Shown: positions 26,984 through 35,405 of the stretch, in pieces
Position numbering within the stretch: the stretch's first letter is position 1
Layout of the letters: each line of letters begins with the position of its first letter
Source of the DNA: CAVZOY01 sp963777095
GTDB lineage: Bacteria > Actinomycetota > Actinomycetes > Mycobacteriales > Geodermatophilaceae
NCBI GenBank assembly: GCA_963777095.1
Contig: CAVZOY010000006.1
Location: 868,001-932,000 of the forward strand
Direction: 5' to 3'
Length of the DNA: 64,000 bases
Notes under the pieces: model-generated
Told to the model about the DNA's origin: nothing
The model's database searches: none
What the model saw: only the letters and a program-made list of their open reading frames with translations
Program-made: the position numbers and the translations under genes

Positions 26984-27117
26984 GCCACCGGACGGTGGTC
27001 GGGCGGAACGGGAGGGTTGTGCGGGCCGGGCGGCGGCTTGATCGGGCCCGGCGTCGGCGGGTGCACCGGGTGCTCCGGATGGTCGGGATGGGCGGGATGG
27101 TCCGGCTTGGGGGACAT
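26980..27117 (-). CDS. His-Pro repeat peptide (45 aa), first gene of the conjugation cassette
   Basis: ATG at 27117 is preceded by GTAGGAGACTGC, a good ribosome binding site, and the TGA at 26980 overlaps the E2-E1 start. The product is mostly Pro, His and Asp: it begins MSPKPDHPAHPDHPEHPVHP, continues with PTPGPIKPPPGPHN and ends PPDHRPVA. Four (D/E/A)HP units give a metal-binding or extended polyproline look. There is no C-terminal Gly-Gly. It could be the tail or substrate charged by the E1-E2, a metal chaperone, or a leader peptide ensuring coupled translation. No homologue is recalled. Confidence 0.6.
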   Translation of the reverse strand: MSPKPDHPAHPDHPEHPVHPPTPGPIKPPPGPHNPPVPPDHRPVA

Positions 27118-27305
27118 GCAGTCTCCTACGTCGAGCGATCTGGGTCACCTCAGACTAGCGCACGAACTTCCGTCAGGCGGCAAGGAACTTGCGAGCGGTT
27201 CTTATGACAGAATCGGAGTTTGGGCGTTGACACCGTGCTTCCACTGGCTTCGTCGTCGTACGGTCGCCGCAGAACCGGACCGTCGGGCTGCCTGGAAGAG
27301 GAACG
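27118..27305. promoter_or_regulatory. Divergent promoter region between conjugation cassette and XRE/ImmA gene
   Basis: This 188-bp gap separates two divergent transcription units. Leftward, TAGTCT (reverse complement of 27152-27157) is a plausible -10 box about 35 bases before the 45-residue gene. Rightward, TTGACA at 27227-27232 is a candidate -35. An imperfect inverted repeat (AGGAAC-TTGCGAGC-GGTTCTT) near 27183-27203 could bind the XRE regulator. Confidence 0.4.
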
Positions 27306-28385
27306 ATGGATCTGCTTGAGGCGGAACGCGCTGCTGCGGCGTTCGATCCGGGGCAGCTGGTTACGGCGCGGGAGCTCAAGGGATACAGCCAGGTTGAACT
27401 TGCCCGAGCCGCTGGGATCAGCGCGGCATCGCTGTCCCAGTTTGAGAAGGCGCACGCTCGTCCCAGCGCGCACACCCTTGCGCGGTTGGCAGAAGCGCTT
27501 GAGGTGCCGGAGCGATTCCTGGCCCGCCGCCCGCGGGAGGCGGAGGCGCCCGACGCGTTTTTCCGGAAGCCTTCGCTCGACCGCTGTTTCGGACCGGCGG
27601 CGGGCGCGCGGCCTGACGAAGCTGGTCTATGGCCTCGTACGTGAATTCAGCAGTACGTCACCCTTCCGGCGTTAGGGATTCCGGAGATTGGTTCCGGCAC
27701 CGCCGACGTCGAGGACGCGGCGCAGCGGGTCCGGGAGGAGTGGGGCGTCCCCGCCGGGCCGGTGTGTGACGTCGTGGCGCTCTTGGAGACGCATGGCGTC
27801 GTTACGGCGCGTTTCCGGGTTCAGGCCAGCAAGGTCGACGCCTTCAGCATGCCTTTTAGCGACAGGCCCATTGTCGTGCTCGGCGCCGACAAGGGACACC
27901 GTGACCGGTCCCGGTTCGACGCGGCACACGAACTCGGACATCTCGTACTACACCGGCGCGTGCAGCCCGGTGAGACGGCGTGGGAGCGAGAGGCGCACCG
28001 TTTCGCCGCCGCTTTCCTCATGCCGGCGGATTACATCGCGCCGCTGCTGCCGACAAGACCGGACTGGCGACGTCTCCTGGAACTGAAGGCGACCTGGCAC
28101 GTCTCGCTCGCAGCGCTGCTGATGAGGGCGAAGACCCTAGGCGTCATGAGCGACACGGCCTATCTCAGCGGCATCAAGGCGATGAGCGCGAAGGGCTGGC
28201 GCAAGGACGAGCCTGGCGACCTTGGTCCGCCTGAGTCGCCGCGGCTGCTGTCAGCCGCCATACGGACCGCGAGCGAGAACGGGACGACGCTGCAGGAAAT
28301 TGCGTCTAAGGGCGGGCTACCGCTGCAACAGTTGAACGGCATCCTTGGCCCGTCCCTCAACCCGCGGCCCGTCGTCCGGCTCTAG
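27306..28385 (+). CDS. XRE-family HTH / ImmA-IrrE metallopeptidase regulator (frameshifted)
   Basis: About 359 residues, ATG at 27306 with GAGGAAC upstream. N-terminal XRE helix-turn-helix (LVTARELKGYSQVELARAAG, ISAASLSQFEKAHARPSAHT), then a peptidase domain with zinc motif AAHELGHLVLH and distal ligands in EREAHRFAAAFLMPADYI. Two compensating frameshifts (about 27565, one extra base; about 27650, one missing) disturb LRSTAVSDRRRARGLTKLVY...REFSQYVTLPALGIPEIGSG. ImmA/IrrE proteins cleave repressors and control mobile elements or stress genes. Being divergent from the conjugation cassette, it probably regulates it or the element. Confidence 0.85.
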
Positions 28386-28591
28386 CATCGCGCTGATCCG
28401 CGAGCCTCCTGGTTCTCTCCAGGTTCTGGTCACGCGCCTTAAGAAGCGATCGGACCTCAGGTCAGAGCAGGCGGTACGGCTCGCCCTTGCTCGTCCTGGC
28501 TGGGCTCGACGAAAAGCAGGCCAGGGCAGCCGCCCTGCCGAACCGTCCCAAGGACGCAGCGGCACGCTCCCGCGATCGCGGGGGCCTAGTG

Positions 28592-30115
28592 TCAGTGGCC
28601 GATACCGGGGATAGTCACGACTTCGGCATGTCCGTTGATGCTCGCCCCCGCTTCGAGCGCGGCCGCGACGGCCTCGAACTCGGCGAGCGCGGCGGTGAGG
28701 TCCTCGACGATCTCGCGGGCGATGATCTCGGGCGCCGGCAGGTTGTCCAGGTCCTCGAGCGACTCGTCGCGCAGCCAGGTGATGTCGAGGTTGGCCTTGT
28801 CGCGGGCGACCAGCTCGTCGTAGGTGAAGGACTTGAACCGCTCGGTCTCCACCCGCTCCGACCGGGGCTGCCCGGGCGGTAGGCACGCGACGAACTCGTC
28901 GAGGTGCGCCGGCGCAGCGGGTTCTGCTTGAGCGTGAAGTGCTGGTTGGTCCGCAGGTCGTAGACCCACAGCTTCTCGGTCCACGGCTGCTCGCGCGGCC
29001 GGCTTCTTGTCGAAGAACAGCACGTTCGCCTTGACGCCCTGGGCGTAGAAGATGCCGGTCGGCAGCCGCAGCATCGTGTGCAGGTCGAAGTCGTCGAGCA
29101 GCCGCCGGCGCAGCGTCTCCCCGGCGCCGCCCTCGAAGAGCACGTTGTCGGCAGGACGACGGCCGCGCGGCCGTTGATGTCGAGGATCGTCGCGATGTGC
29201 TGCAGGAAGTTGAGCTGCTTGTTCGACGTCGTGACGACGAAGTCCTGCCGCTCGATCTCCCGGTCCTCGCGCACCTCCCGGCCGTCGGCGCCGACCATGG
29301 TGAGCGAGGACTTCCGCCGAACGGCGGGTTGGAGAGCACGACGGACCAGCGCCGGCCCGGGTCGGCGATGAGGGCGTCCTTGACCTCGATCAGGGCTCTC
29401 GCCGTTCGGCTGTGCCGATGCCGTGCAGGAGCAGGTTCATCGCCGCGAGCCGGGCGGTGCCGTCGACCAGCTCGAAGCCGTGCACGAAGCCGTCGCGCAG
29501 GTGGTCGCGCTCGGTCGGGGTCAGCTGCTCGGCGTGCTGGGCGGCGTGCTCGTGCGCGGCGAGCAGGAAGCCGCCGGTGCCGGCGGCCGGGTCGACGACC
29601 GTGTCGCCGCACGGTGGGCTGGACGCAGTCGACCATGGCCTGGATCAGCGGCCGGGGCGTGAAGTACTGGCCGGCGCCGGACTTGATGTCCTCGGCGCCC
29701 TTGGACAGCAGCTCCTCGTAGGCGTCGCCCTTGATGTCGGTGCCGGTGGCCGACCAGTTCTCCTTGTCGATCAGGTCGACGATCAGCCGCTTGAGCTTGG
29801 CCGGGTCCTGGATGCGGTTCTGCGCCTTGCGGAAGATCGTGCCGAGCGTGCCGGGCTGCCGGCCGAGTCCTCGAGGATCTGCGTGTAGGTCGACTCGAGG
29901 TCGGCGCCCGTCGGCGTCGAGCAGCCGCTGCCAGGAGCACTCGCTCGGGCACGATCTGCTCGGGCTTGAGCGCCCGGGTCGTCGCGCTCGTGGGCCATCT
30001 TGAGGAAGAGCAGGTAGGTCAGCTGCTCGGTGTACTCGATCGTCCCGACGCCGTCGTCGCGCAGGACGTTGCAGTAGGACCAGAGCTTGTCGACCAGCCG
30101 ACGGGCGTCGGTCAT
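28592..30115 (-). pseudogene. hsdM: Type I restriction-modification methylase subunit HsdM, many frameshifts
   Basis: About 507 residues in total, with conserved HsdM blocks in all three frames: MTDARRLVDKLWSYCNVLRD, YLLFLKMAHERDD, QYFTPRPLIQAMVDCVQPT, the SAM motif DPAAGTGGFLLAA, the adenine-methylase motif SNPPFG, TSNKQLNFLQHIATILDING, RLPTGIFYAQGVKANVLFFD and a C-terminus ending VTIPGIGH. Frame changes occur about every 50-250 bases (for example near 29950, 29610, 29395, 29318, 29150, 28990, 28905), mostly single-base losses. No in-frame stops or missense decay are obvious between them, so error or very recent inactivation are both possible. The intact enzyme would methylate N6-adenine with HsdS. 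Confidence 0.8.
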
Positions 30116-30233
30116 CGTGCGGCACCGCTCCTCATCGTCACTCACGAGACGCTACGTGCGCCGACGGGCTCGTCTAGCACGACCCTCTGATGCCGGTGGC
30201 CACCAGGCGACCCTCGACGAGGTCCGCATTCCC

Positions 30234-30690
30234 TCAGAGAGCTTCGAAGAAGTCCTCGTCGAATGGTGCAGCGTGACCGTCGTGTCGGGCTGCACGCCGA
30301 CTCCTGGCAGACCATTAGCTCCGCAAGGCGCTCGCCATCGATGACTCGATGCGTGCGTTGACCCTGTCGGCCTCTGTCGGGCTCCAGCGGAGAAGGAGCT
30401 CGTGGTGATGAACACTCTGCGGTCTCCTTGGGCGCCCACCAGCGCGCCGACGAACCCCTGGATCGCGGGACGTTGCACGGACTGGTCCGCTGCATACCGC
30501 TTGGCCTGCAGGTAGATGCGGTCCAACCCGAGAGGATCCTGGCTGATGATCCCGTCGATGCCTGCGTCACCGCTGGGACCGAGTGCTCGATAACGCGACG
30601 GCGTAGCCATGTCCTCGAGGAGTCGGCGACAGGCGCTCGAACTAGGTGGGAGAGAGCGCAAGAGTACGCTTCAGCAGCTCGCCTCGACTG
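30234..30690 (-). pseudogene. mrr: Mrr-type restriction endonuclease remnant
   Basis: The C-terminal PD-(D/E)xK nuclease half is recognisable: GPSGDAGIDGIISQDPLGLD, then YLQAKRYAADQSVQRPAIQG (catalytic QxK), FVGALVGAQGDRRVFITTSS and a C-terminus FDEDFFEAL ending at 30234. Upstream ELLKRTLALSPT meets a TAG where the family continues into FERL, and the frame shifts again before LLEDM. The N-terminal winged-helix half is not recognisable in 30690-31000. Intact Mrr cuts DNA with foreign adenine or cytosine methylation. It lies between hsdS and hsdM. Confidence 0.7.
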
Positions 30691-31289
30691 CGCCGTTCTC
30701 GGCGACGGCTGCGCAGAAGTTGAGGTGAAGCGGTATCGGCGACGCTCGGCAGCTAGTTCCCTCGGGGTGGGCTCGTGCTCCGGGACCGAAACTCCAGGTA
30801 GGACTCGAAGCGCGAAGGACGCTCATGTCGACGCGGTCGGGATGACGCAGGACTCCGGCGGCGCCTGATGGCGACGTGCCTCGGGCGGGGCGCTCCAACA
30901 GGCAGCCTGGATCAGGTGGCTGATCGCCCAGTCGACTCGATTGTCCATCCGCCGCTGCTGTCCGCTGGGGAGCAGCGCTCCGTTCTCCTCCGTGAGCGAG
31001 CGGTCACTCAACACTGGACGAGTTCACGCGCTGCGGGTCGAGCGTCGCTCAACTCCTCGAGCAGCGGACGCATCATCGACTGGAAGCCGGGGATCACGAT
31101 GAGACCGGGCGTCCATTTCCTCGACGAGGTGAAGGTCGATGCCACCAGTCGAGCCGCCGCGAAGACGCGTACAGCGACGCTCGGCGAAGAGCTGCGCTTG
31201 GGCACCTTGGAAGCTGCCGTCGCCATTCCGCGGATCGAGTCGCACCGTCGGCCGAGTAATCGTTCTCGACCAACGAAGGACTCGGGCTA

Positions 31290-32330
31290 GGCGGTGTTGA
31301 GCCACGCGGCCGCAAGTGCGATATTTTGGTGGTTGTGCTCGATGCCTGTAGAGCGCTTGGCGCGGGTGCCGGGCAGAGAGAACAGCAAATTCCGGGAGAA
31401 CGCCGGCCTTAGCCTGGAAGCGAATGAGACTGTTGGTGAACGCCACTCGGCTGGCGTCGCCGCGGTAGAGGGCTGGACGCCCGAGATAGTCCGGCGTGTG
31501 ACGCTCGTTTAGAAGGATGTCGCCGGGGTGGATCTCGAACCGTTCGAAGATCCGCAGGGACGGTGCATCTCCTTGAGATCATCGGTGCGGATCACGTCAT
31601 CGGACACGTTGACGACGCGCAGGTACGGGCGCATGTTCGGGCCCGTGTGCCAACCGGACGCCGCTGCTGTCTCAACTCGGCAAGACCAGCATCACCGACG
31701 GTGGACATCTCCAGTCGGGCGGTTAGGACGCTGCATCGGGAATGCTCTGCGACAAGATCGCTCGATGCGCCACGGCTAAGCGCCTCAAGCTAGATGCAAG
31801 GTACTCCTGAGCGGCGTCGAGGCGGGGGAGGTGGTCCTCGAGGAGGTCCGCTGATCTGCGCCTCTGCACCTCCGCAGCGGGACCAGCGGAAGCTATACTG
31901 ACAGCAGATTCGTCTGGGAAAGGTTTAGCATCGAATCCGACGTACCCGTGGCCTTCGAGCTGATCTGCGATCGAACAACCGGTGAAGACAAAATGAGGTG
32001 CAACTATCTCGGCTCGACGACGTAGCGCAGCACCGGGCGAAGGCTCTTGTCGGTGGACAGAAGCCGGTGAAGCACGGCTCCCGATTGGGACCGACGCACC
32101 GACTGAGTCGGATGTGCTTCGCGGGACTCACGAGTAGATCGCCAGGACGGATATCGTGTCTGAGATCGACAGCCGCCTCGGGCACTGCTTGTTTTCAATC
32201 GGCCGGAAGACACCCAACGTCATGGCGCTGACCCGGATAAGTGCCCACTGATCGTAGAGTAGCCGGCGGAGCGGCTCCGGCGTACCACCGGCCGACCTCT
32301 ATCGACTGAACTAGCTGGCCAAGCGCAACC
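31290..32330 (-). pseudogene. hsdS: Type I restriction specificity subunit HsdS remnant
   Basis: Two target-recognition-like segments are visible on the minus strand. Around 32000-32190: AVDLRHDIRPGDLLVSPAKH then DKSLRPVLRYVVEPR. Around 31290-31640: MRPYLRVVNVSDDVIRTDDL, ERFEIHPGDILLNE, TPDYLGRPALYRGD, AFTNSLIRFQAK and HNHQNIALAAAWLNTA. These match the RPYLRVxNV...PGDILLxE...GRxALYRG pattern of HsdS half-repeats. The segments are in different frames with stops between them. The stretch 30690-31290 holds no convincing gene. Lies where hsdS belongs, between hsdR and hsdM. Confidence 0.65.
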
Positions 32331-32343
32331 TGCGGCGATCCAG

Positions 32344-35109
32344 TCATGCGGTGAGCTCCGCGTTGAGCTCGTCGATCAGGTCACCGGCGCGGTCGCCGAG
32401 GTCGCGGAGGGCGCCGTCGATGCCGCCGCGCTCGGTGAACGGTGCCTCGTCGAGGTCGTCGGCGTTGATGCCGGCGGAGGAGGCGATGACCTCGACCATG
32501 CGGTCCAGCCACCACCTCTCCGAGTCCGTGAACGTCACCCCGGCCTGCTCCTGCTGGGCCAGCCAGCCGGCGTACCGCTCGTGCACGCGGTCGGCGTACG
32601 GGCACCAGCTCGTCGTCGGCGCCGACGGTATAGCGCAGCAGCGACACCAGGTCGGTCAGGGTGTGCCGGTCGCTGTGCCGGACCCGGCCGCCGTCGACGG
32701 CCTCGTAGGCGTCCCAGATGACGTCGGGGGTCCAGTTGTGCGGCGGCCGGCTGATCCGGTCGGCGAGCTGCTGATGTCGGCGAAGGCGATGCGCCGCTCC
32801 TTGGCCTCCTGCAGGAGCTGGATGGCGGTGATCTCGTCGCGGTGCTCGTCCAGGTAGGCCTTCCAGGACTCGACGACCGACCGCGCCCGGCTCGGTGTCG
32901 ACGACGCCGTGGGCGTCGAGCAGGGTGTCGCGGCTGACCTCGTCGATGACCCGGTCGTGGGTGGCGCGCAGCTCGAGGATCCGGTGCCGCAGCTCGGGGT
33001 TGGCGGCGAGCGGCTCGACGGCGCGGTCGAGCAGCTCCTGGACGACCGCGGCGGCCGGATCGGTCGTGCCCGCGGACCGCGCGGCCTGGGTGTCGGGGTC
33101 GACGGCGTCGACGAGGCCGCGGACGATGTCGCGGACCGGCTGCCGGCGACCTCGTCGAGCTCGGCCCGCTCGGCCGGGGTGAGTCGAGCTCGAGCTTGGC
33201 CAGCCGGGAGGCGAGGGTGGCGGTCTCGTCCTCGGTGAGGGTCAGGGCGGCGGCCTTGTCGAGCAGCTGCTTAGCGAGACGCCCTTGTCCCGGTTCAGCG
33301 GCGGGTCGACGAAGTCGTGCTCGGTGACGCCGACGGCGTCGACGATGACGAACCGGGTCTTGGCGGCGGCGTCCGGGGTGACGGCCTGGAAGTCGGCGGG
33401 GGCGATGGTGCGGGCGCCGCGGCCCTTCATCTGCTCGAAGTACTGCGCGGAGCGGACGTCGCGCATGAAGAACACGCACTCCAGCGGCTTGACGTCGGTG
33501 CCGGTGGCGATCATGTCGACGGTGACCGCGATGCGCAGGGTCGGGGAGGTGCGGAACGCCTGGAGCTGGCCCTTGGGGTCGTTGGCGGTGTAGGTGATCT
33601 TGGCGGCGAAGTCGTTGCCCTTGCCGAACACCTCGCGGACGGTGGTGACGATCTCCTCGGCGTGGGCGTCGTCCTTGGCGAAGATCAGCGTCTTGGGCAC
33701 GTCGGAGCGGCCCGGGAAGATCTCGGTGAACAGCCGGTCCCGGAAGGTCTCCAGCACCAGGCGGATCTGGGACGTCGCGGTGACGGCCCGGTCGAGCTGC
33801 TTGTCGGTGTACTCGAGGTCCTCGTCGAGGCCTCGAGCCGCTGCACCCGGGTGCGGCGGTCGACCTTGGGCACGATGGTCCCGGCCTCGATGCGCGACGC
33901 CCTGCTCGGAGATCTCGGTGCGGATCCGGTAGAGGTCGAAGTCGACGTTGACCCGGTCGGCGACGGACTGCGGGTAGGTGTACTCCGAGACGAGGTTCTG
34001 CCGGAAGAAGCCGAAGGTCTGCTTGCCGGGGGTGGCGGTCAGGCCGACGACGTGGGCGTCGAAGTACTCCAGCACCCCGCGCCACACCCCGTAGATGGAG
34101 CGGTGCGCCTCGTCGACGATGACCAGGTCGAAGGTCTCCGGCGGCAGGTCCGGGCTGTAGGCGACGGTGACCGGGGCGTCGGGGACGAAGTCGTCGAGGC
34201 CGGGGTCGTCGACGTCGGCGACCTCCTCGCCCTGCAGCACCTTGTAGACCCGCTGGATCGTGGAGATGACCACGCTGCGTCGAGCCGAGCATGCCGGCGC
34301 AGGTGAGCTTGTCGACGTTGTAGATCTCGGTGAACCGGCGGCCGTCGTCCGGGGTGCGGTAGTTCTGGAACTCCGCCAGGGTCTGGTCGGCCAGGTTGTT
34401 GCGGTCGACCAGGAACAGGACCGGCTGGAAGCCGCCGTGCTTGAGCAGCCGGTAGGCCGCGCGTGACCGCGGTGTAGGTCTTGCCGGCGCCGGTGGCCAT
34501 CTGCACCAGGGACCGGTCGAAGCGCTGCTCGGCCAGGGACCGCTCGATGCCGTCGATCGCCGTGATCTGCGCCGGCCGCAGCGGCGCGGTGTCGAGCGTC
34601 GGGCAGGTGCGCGGACCTTGGCCCGCCACGTCGGGTGCTCCGGGTCGGCCTCGGCGTCGCGGAGGATCCGGGCCAGGGTCGCCGGGCTTGGGGAAGGCGA
34701 AGATCCGGCGGGCGCGGGGGTCGGGGTCGAAGCCGTTGGTGAAGTGCGTCTCGGAGCCGCTGGCCTCGAAGACGAACGGCAGCCGCCCGTCGACGGTCAG
34801 CGCCTTGAGGCGCACGTCGGCCGGCAGCCCCTCGGCGTACATCGCCGACTGCCACTCGACCCCGACAGCGTCGTGCCCTGCGGCTTGGCCTCGATGACGC
34901 CGACGGCCCGCTGGTCGACGTAGAGCAGGTAGTCGGCCCGGCCGTGGCCGGGCGCCATGACGACTCGCGGACCGCGACGCCCTGACCGGCGAAGAGGTTC
35001 AGGTCCTTCGGTCCTGCACCACCCAGCCCGCGGCGGCGAGCTGGCGGTCGATCAGCACGCGCGCGCGCTGCTCGGCGGCGAGCCTCCCCAGCTGCACGTC
35101 CTCGTCCAT
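32344..35109 (-). pseudogene. hsdR: Type I restriction endonuclease subunit HsdR, many frameshifts
   Basis: About 920 residues when frames are joined. ATG at 35109 (MDEDVQLGRLAAEQRARVLI). The N-terminal nuclease region includes GVIEAKP-like sequence before MYAEGLPADVRLKALTVDGR. The helicase motor shows LVQMATGAGKTYTAV, FLVDRNNLADQTL, FDLVIVDEAHRSIYG, VGLTATPGKQTFGFFRQ, TLIFAKDDAHAEEIV, VTVDMIATGTDVKPLECVFF and MKGRGARTI. The C-terminal domain ends with RWWLDRMVEVIASSAGINAD...DELNAELTA at 32344. Frame changes are scattered (for example near 34620, 34460, 34290, 33900, 33835, 33275). Would translocate and cleave DNA as part of the HsdRMS complex. Confidence 0.8.
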
Positions 35110-35346
35110 CGCGGGCGCCAGCGTAGAACCCCCGCGGTTCGATTCTCGCCAGGCCGGCGCCCCTGTCATCCGCGCGGGGTGGGTCACCGATCCATCTGAC
35201 CGGTGTACTGATCGTGGCCCTTGTCGTACCCAATGATATTTGACTACTCGGCCGGCGCGCCTCGAATAACCCGCCATATTCAGCTCGAAATAGCGCCAAT
35301 CAAGCCTTCACGCGAACGGCACGCATGCTACCAATAGAGGTAGTCC

Positions 35347-35367
35347 GGGCCCCGCTTCGCGGGGCCC
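35347..35367. terminator. Strong hairpin between hsdR and relaxase
   Basis: GGGCCCCGC-TTC-GCGGGGCCC is a perfect nine-base-pair hairpin with a three-base loop. The surrounding 35110-35405 gap is unusually AT-rich for this genome. It also holds a smaller hairpin TGACC-TGTT-GGTCA at 35385-35398 just before the relaxase start. The gap may carry the divergent hsdR and relaxase promoters and an oriT; the large hairpin could be a terminator or an oriT structure. Confidence 0.5.
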
Positions 35368-35405
35368 ATCGCCGTTTCTAGGGGTGACCTGTTGGTCATT
35401 GTTGG

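Noticed and set aside
23787..27117. Calling the E2-E1/JAMM cassette a type II CBASS system
   Set aside because: No CD-NTase or effector (phospholipase, nuclease or membrane effector) gene was found anywhere between 23.4 and 40 kb; only the Cap2- and Cap3-like parts are shared.
30690..31290. Small readings in the gap between mrr and hsdS
   Set aside because: None has a ribosome binding site or family likeness; probably the lost N-terminus of mrr and the C-terminus of hsdS, but this cannot be supported.
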